Below are positions 5,352 to 8,285 of a stretch of 8,285 bases of DNA, one piece after another (within the stretch, counting starts at the first letter, position 1; every line of letters starts with the position of its first letter). The notes beneath the pieces were generated by a model that was not told the DNA's origin, ran no database searches, and saw only the letters and a list, made by a program, of their open reading frames with translations. The translations under genes and the position numbers were made by a program. This DNA comes from Lachnospiraceae bacterium (lineage in GTDB: Bacteria > Bacillota > Clostridia > Lachnospirales > Lachnospiraceae). The stretch spans positions 1-8,285 of the forward strand of contig JAGCXJ010000016.1 of assembly GCA_017961385.1 (NCBI GenBank), read 5' to 3'.

Positions 5352-6632
5352 ATGAATACAAAGATCATAATGGATAAGCTTAAAAGGAAAGAATGCGAAG
5401 ACATATTGAAAGATATCTATGTTGATGAAAATGTGATATCGCATCAGATAAAGCGATACATTGATGCAGTAAAAAGATTTGAAGACATATACGGAGAATG
5501 CGACGTAGATATCTACAGCGCACCTGGAAGAAGCGAGGTGTGCGGAAATCATACGGATCATCAGCACGGACGTATACTGGCGGCTTCTATAAATCTTGAT
5601 GCCATAGCTATCGTCTCAGAGTCAGATGATGATCTGGTAAAAGTCGTATCAGACGGATATGAAATGATATGCATAGATATAAAAGAGCTTAGTGCAGATC
5701 AAAAAGAACAGGGCAGTACAAAAGCTCTGATCAAAGGTGTACTGGCAGGTGCAAAGCAAAGAGGCTATGAGATCGGAGGATTTAAGGCATATGTTACCAG
5801 CGAAGTGCTGATAGGAGCCGGTCTTTCATCATCCGCTGCATTTGAGACACTGATCGCAACAGTCATATCATATATGTTCAATGACGGATCGCTTGATGCC
5901 GTAACAAATGCCGTTATAGGTCAGTATGCAGAGAATGTGTATTTTAACAAGCCGTGCGGTCTTATGGATCAAATGGCCTGTTCGGTAGGAAATCTTGTGT
6001 ATGTAGACTTTGACAGGCCGCTTGACAGCGCGATAGAAAAGATCGATTTTGATCTTAACAGGCACGGATACAGTTTATGCATAACAGATACCAAAGGAAG
6101 TCATGCCGATCTTACTCATGAATATGCCGCAATACCTAAAGAGATGAAAGAGGTTGCTGCCTGCTTTGGAAAAGATGTCTTAAGAGGGATAACTTTTGAG
6201 GATATTCTTCTTAGGATGGATGAACTCAGAGAAAAGACCGGCGACAGGGCCGTTTTAAGAGCCATTCACTTCATAAATGAGGATGAGAGAGTAAAAAAGT
6301 GCGTTTCAGCACTGAAATTAGACGATATAGATGCATTCTTAAGATACATAAAGGAGAGCGGAAATTCTTCGTTCAAATTCCTTCAGAACGTATACTGCAG
6401 CAAAGATACAATGCATCAGAACGTATCTCTTGCACTGGCTGTAAGCGAGGCGCTTCTTTCAGATAACGGGGTATGCAGAGTCCACGGAGGAGGATTTGCC
6501 GGAACCATCCAGGCTTTTGTAAAGGACAGTGCAGTAAGTGCCTATCTTGAAGGGATGGACAGGGTTTTTGGCGATGGTGCATGCAAAGTACTTAAGATAA
6601 GGAAATACGGGGGCATTAAACTGAATTTTTAG
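5352..6632 (+). CDS. galK: galactokinase, Firmicutes GNHTDHQHG-type variant
   Basis: Cytoplasmic GHMP-family sugar kinase (426 aa), expected to phosphorylate galactose at C1 with ATP, the first committed Leloir step. The galactokinase signature is present in variant form at 57-73: APGR with R60, then GNHTDHQHG, where Asn66 replaces the usual Glu (GEHTD) while H67 and D69 remain. The ATP-binding loop is GAGLSSSAA (155-163), the presumed catalytic base is D206 in GLMDQ, and the third GHMP motif is GGGFAG (379-384) after H378. About 35 extra N-terminal residues make it longer than the roughly 390-aa classical enzymes. Codon use is rich in ATA and AGA, unlike the binding-protein gene, suggesting lower expression. 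It follows a terminator and a candidate promoter and is tightly coupled to the hydrolase gene. A related sugar kinase with altered specificity cannot be excluded because of the Asn66 change. Confidence 0.87.
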   Translation: MNTKIIMDKLKRKECEDILKDIYVDENVISHQIKRYIDAVKRFEDIYGECDVDIYSAPGRSEVCGNHTDHQHGRILAASINLDAIAIVSESDDDLVKVVSDGYEMICIDIKELSADQKEQGSTKALIKGVLAGAKQRGYEIGGFKAYVTSEVLIGAGLSSSAAFETLIATVISYMFNDGSLDAVTNAVIGQYAENVYFNKPCGLMDQMACSVGNLVYVDFDRPLDSAIEKIDFDLNRHGYSLCITDTKGSHADLTHEYAAIPKEMKEVAACFGKDVLRGITFEDILLRMDELREKTGDRAVLRAIHFINEDERVKKCVSALKLDDIDAFLRYIKESGNSSFKFLQNVYCSKDTMHQNVSLALAVSEALLSDNGVCRVHGGGFAGTIQAFVKDSAVSAYLEGMDRVFGDGACKVLKIRKYGGIKLNF

Positions 6633-6636
6633 GAGG
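6631..6636 (+). promoter_or_regulatory. ribosome binding site of the family-2 hydrolase, overlapping the galactokinase stop
   Basis: AGGAGG shares its first two bases with the galK stop codon TAG (6630-6632). Two adjacent in-frame ATGs follow at 6639 and 6642. The second has 5 bases of spacing against 2 for the first, so it is preferred. Confidence 0.75.
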
Positions 6637-6641
6637 GTATG

Positions 6642-8285
6642 ATGGCAGAAAGAATATATCTTAATGATGACTGGATGTTTGGGGAAAATTTTGATGAGTC
6701 GATGCTGGGTGCAGATTATGATGTCACGGATATGAAGCCGGTAAGGATTCCGCATACCGTTAAGGAAACACCTCTTCACTATTTTGATGAACATGTTTAT
6801 CAGATGGTCAGCGGATATGTAAGAAAGCTTGATATACCTGAGGATTATAAGGGCAAGACTCTCTTGCTCACATTTGAGGGAGCCGCTCACTTGAGCGAAG
6901 TATATGTAAACGGCTTGCTGGCAGGCGATCACAGATGCGGATATACGGCATTTACAATGGATATCAGCAAACTGGTAAAGTACGGTGCTGACAACGTTCT
7001 TGCTGTAAAGCTTGACAGCAGAGAAGATGTAAATGTTCCGCCTTTCGGATTTGTCATAGACTACATGACATACGGCGGGATATACAGAGATGTTTATCTG
7101 GATGTAAAAGAAAAGGCATATATCTCGGATGTATTTGTATCCACAAAACTGGCTGAACGATATGAGGACAAAAACGCGCTAAGACGCTGTGCAAGATCAA
7201 GGATCACATCCGATATAGAGGTCACCGGCGCAGATCCTGGAATGATCATACGCCAGTCTGTGAGCGAAGGGGCCGATTACAGAGTGATCGGCGAGTATGA
7301 GCTCGATCCTGTAGATACGAAGGCAAGCGCCTATAAGGTGAGACTGCACTTCAACACGGGCGATGTGCAGCTGTGGGATGTGGATGCACCAAAACTCTAC
7401 AGACTAAAGACTGAGCTTATCAAAGGAGAAACTGTTCTTGATGAGAGCATAGTAAGCTACGGATACAGAAAGGCTGTATTCAAGAAGGACGGATTTTATC
7501 TAAACGGCAGGAAGCTAAAGATAAGAGGACTTAACAGACATCAGAGCTATGCATATGTAGGGTATGCGATGCCGGAAGCCATGCAGAAAAACGATGCCGA
7601 TATCCTTAAATATGAACTGGGACTCAATGCGGTAAGGACTTCGCATTATCCGCAGTCTCATTACTTCCTTGACAGGTGTGACGAGATAGGACTGTTAGTT
7701 TTCACAGAACTTCCCGGATGGCAGCATATCGGCGATGAGAGCTGGAAGGAACAGGCGATAAAAAATGTAGAGGATATGATAGTTCAGTACAGGAATCATA
7801 CTTCCATAATCCTGTGGGGAGTAAGGATCAACGAATCCGTAGATGACGATGATTTCTATACAAGAACAAATAAGCTTGCTCATGAGCTTGATCCCACTAG
7901 ACCTACCGGTGGTGTAAGATGCTACAAGAAGAGTAATCTTTTGGAGGATGTTTATACATACAATGATTTTGTTCATTCCGGAAACAACCGCGGATGCGAC
8001 AAAAAGAGCGCGGTAACATCAGATAATGACAAGCCGTATCTCATAAGTGAATACATGGGACATATGTTCCCGACAAAGGCATTTGACTGCGAAGAGCACA
8101 GAGCTGAACATGCAATGAGACATGCAAAGGTCCTTAATGATGTCAATGAGCAGAAGGATATAGCTGGACGCTTCGGATGGTGCATGGCAGATTACACCAC
8201 ACATAAGGATTTCGGAAGCGGAGACCGTATATGCTATCACGGTGTCATGGATATGTTCAGAAATCCCAAGATGGCGGCTTGTGTA
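6642..8285 (+). CDS. glycoside hydrolase family 2 protein, probable cytoplasmic beta-galactosidase (3' end beyond window)
   Basis: Partial gene: 548 codons stay open to the right edge with no stop. Domains in order: an N-terminal jelly-roll sugar-binding domain (about 1-155) ending in the family motif YGGIYRDVYL (144-153); an Ig-like domain (about 160-276) ending at GYR (274-276); and the TIM barrel from about 280. The barrel has IRGLNRHQ with H300, NAVRTSHYP with N329 and H335, the acid/base E398 in INES, and the presumed nucleophile E470 in SEYMGH. Both catalytic glutamates are therefore present. There is no signal peptide (the N-terminus is MAERIYLNDDW), so it should act in the cytoplasm. 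Coupling to galactokinase suggests that the released sugar is galactose, but GH2 also contains beta-glucuronidases and beta-mannosidases. The SEYMGH context is not the LacZ-type one, so the beta-galactosidase call rests partly on neighbours. Further C-terminal domains probably lie outside the window. Confidence 0.88.
   Translation, partial: MAERIYLNDDWMFGENFDESMLGADYDVTDMKPVRIPHTVKETPLHYFDEHVYQMVSGYVRKLDIPEDYKGKTLLLTFEGAAHLSEVYVNGLLAGDHRCGYTAFTMDISKLVKYGADNVLAVKLDSREDVNVPPFGFVIDYMTYGGIYRDVYLDVKEKAYISDVFVSTKLAERYEDKNALRRCARSRITSDIEVTGADPGMIIRQSVSEGADYRVIGEYELDPVDTKASAYKVRLHFNTGDVQLWDVDAPKLYRLKTELIKGETVLDESIVSYGYRKAVFKKDGFYLNGRKLKIRGLNRHQSYAYVGYAMPEAMQKNDADILKYELGLNAVRTSHYPQSHYFLDRCDEIGLLVFTELPGWQHIGDESWKEQAIKNVEDMIVQYRNHTSIILWGVRINESVDDDDFYTRTNKLAHELDPTRPTGGVRCYKKSNLLEDVYTYNDFVHSGNNRGCDKKSAVTSDNDKPYLISEYMGHMFPTKAFDCEEHRAEHAMRHAKVLNDVNEQKDIAGRFGWCMADYTTHKDFGSGDRICYHGVMDMFRNPKMAACV

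Noticed and set aside
6459..6932. 157-codon open frame on the minus strand across the galK/hydrolase junction
   Set aside because: It lies wholly antisense to two well-supported genes, its translation shows no recognisable domain, and its start has no convincing ribosome site.

Overview
The window holds a sugar-uptake and galactoside-utilisation locus with every real gene on the + strand. It most likely comes from an anaerobic Firmicute of the Lachnospiraceae (Butyrivibrio/Roseburia-like). The support is the strong GGAGG-type ribosome sites, a short Gram-positive lipoprotein signal, moderate-to-low GC with many AGA, ATA and GGA codons outside the most highly expressed gene, and a galactokinase of the GNHTDHQHG type. 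The assignment is by pattern memory and was not tested by a search.

Layout. Positions 1-119 are a leader with operator-like short repeats. Positions 120-5209 form a four-gene ABC importer operon of the multiple-monosaccharide (ChvE/MmsAB, CUT2) type: a ChvE-like lipoprotein (120-1181), an intergenic stem-loop (1210-1237), a double-NBD ATPase starting at TTG (1319-2857), and two different, tandem MmsB/XylH-like permeases (2859-4025 and 4040-5209). A strong intrinsic terminator (5249-5284) closes this unit. A candidate promoter at about 5304, with a perfect 14-bp palindrome over its start region, then precedes a second unit: a variant galactokinase (5352-6632) and, tightly coupled, a family-2 glycoside hydrolase, probably a beta-galactosidase, which runs off the right edge (6642 to beyond 8285).

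How the genes fit together (inference). The lipoprotein captures a pyranose sugar outside the cell and the importer brings it in. The hydrolase has no signal peptide, so it would release galactose from a beta-galactoside in the cytoplasm, and the kinase would make galactose-1-phosphate. No galT, galE, galM, regulator or oligosaccharide transporter is visible, so the pathway is incomplete here.

Most of the locus is conventional. The most unusual point is the pair of non-identical permeases beside one ATPase whose two nucleotide sites are themselves unequal. This suggests a fully asymmetric (heterodimeric) version of a transporter that normally uses a permease homodimer. Other points to check are the hairpin plus TTG start between binding protein and ATPase, the palindrome at the galK start site, and the Glu-to-Asn change in the galactokinase sugar-binding motif. 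There is no RNA gene, insertion sequence, CRISPR array or sign of recent transfer.
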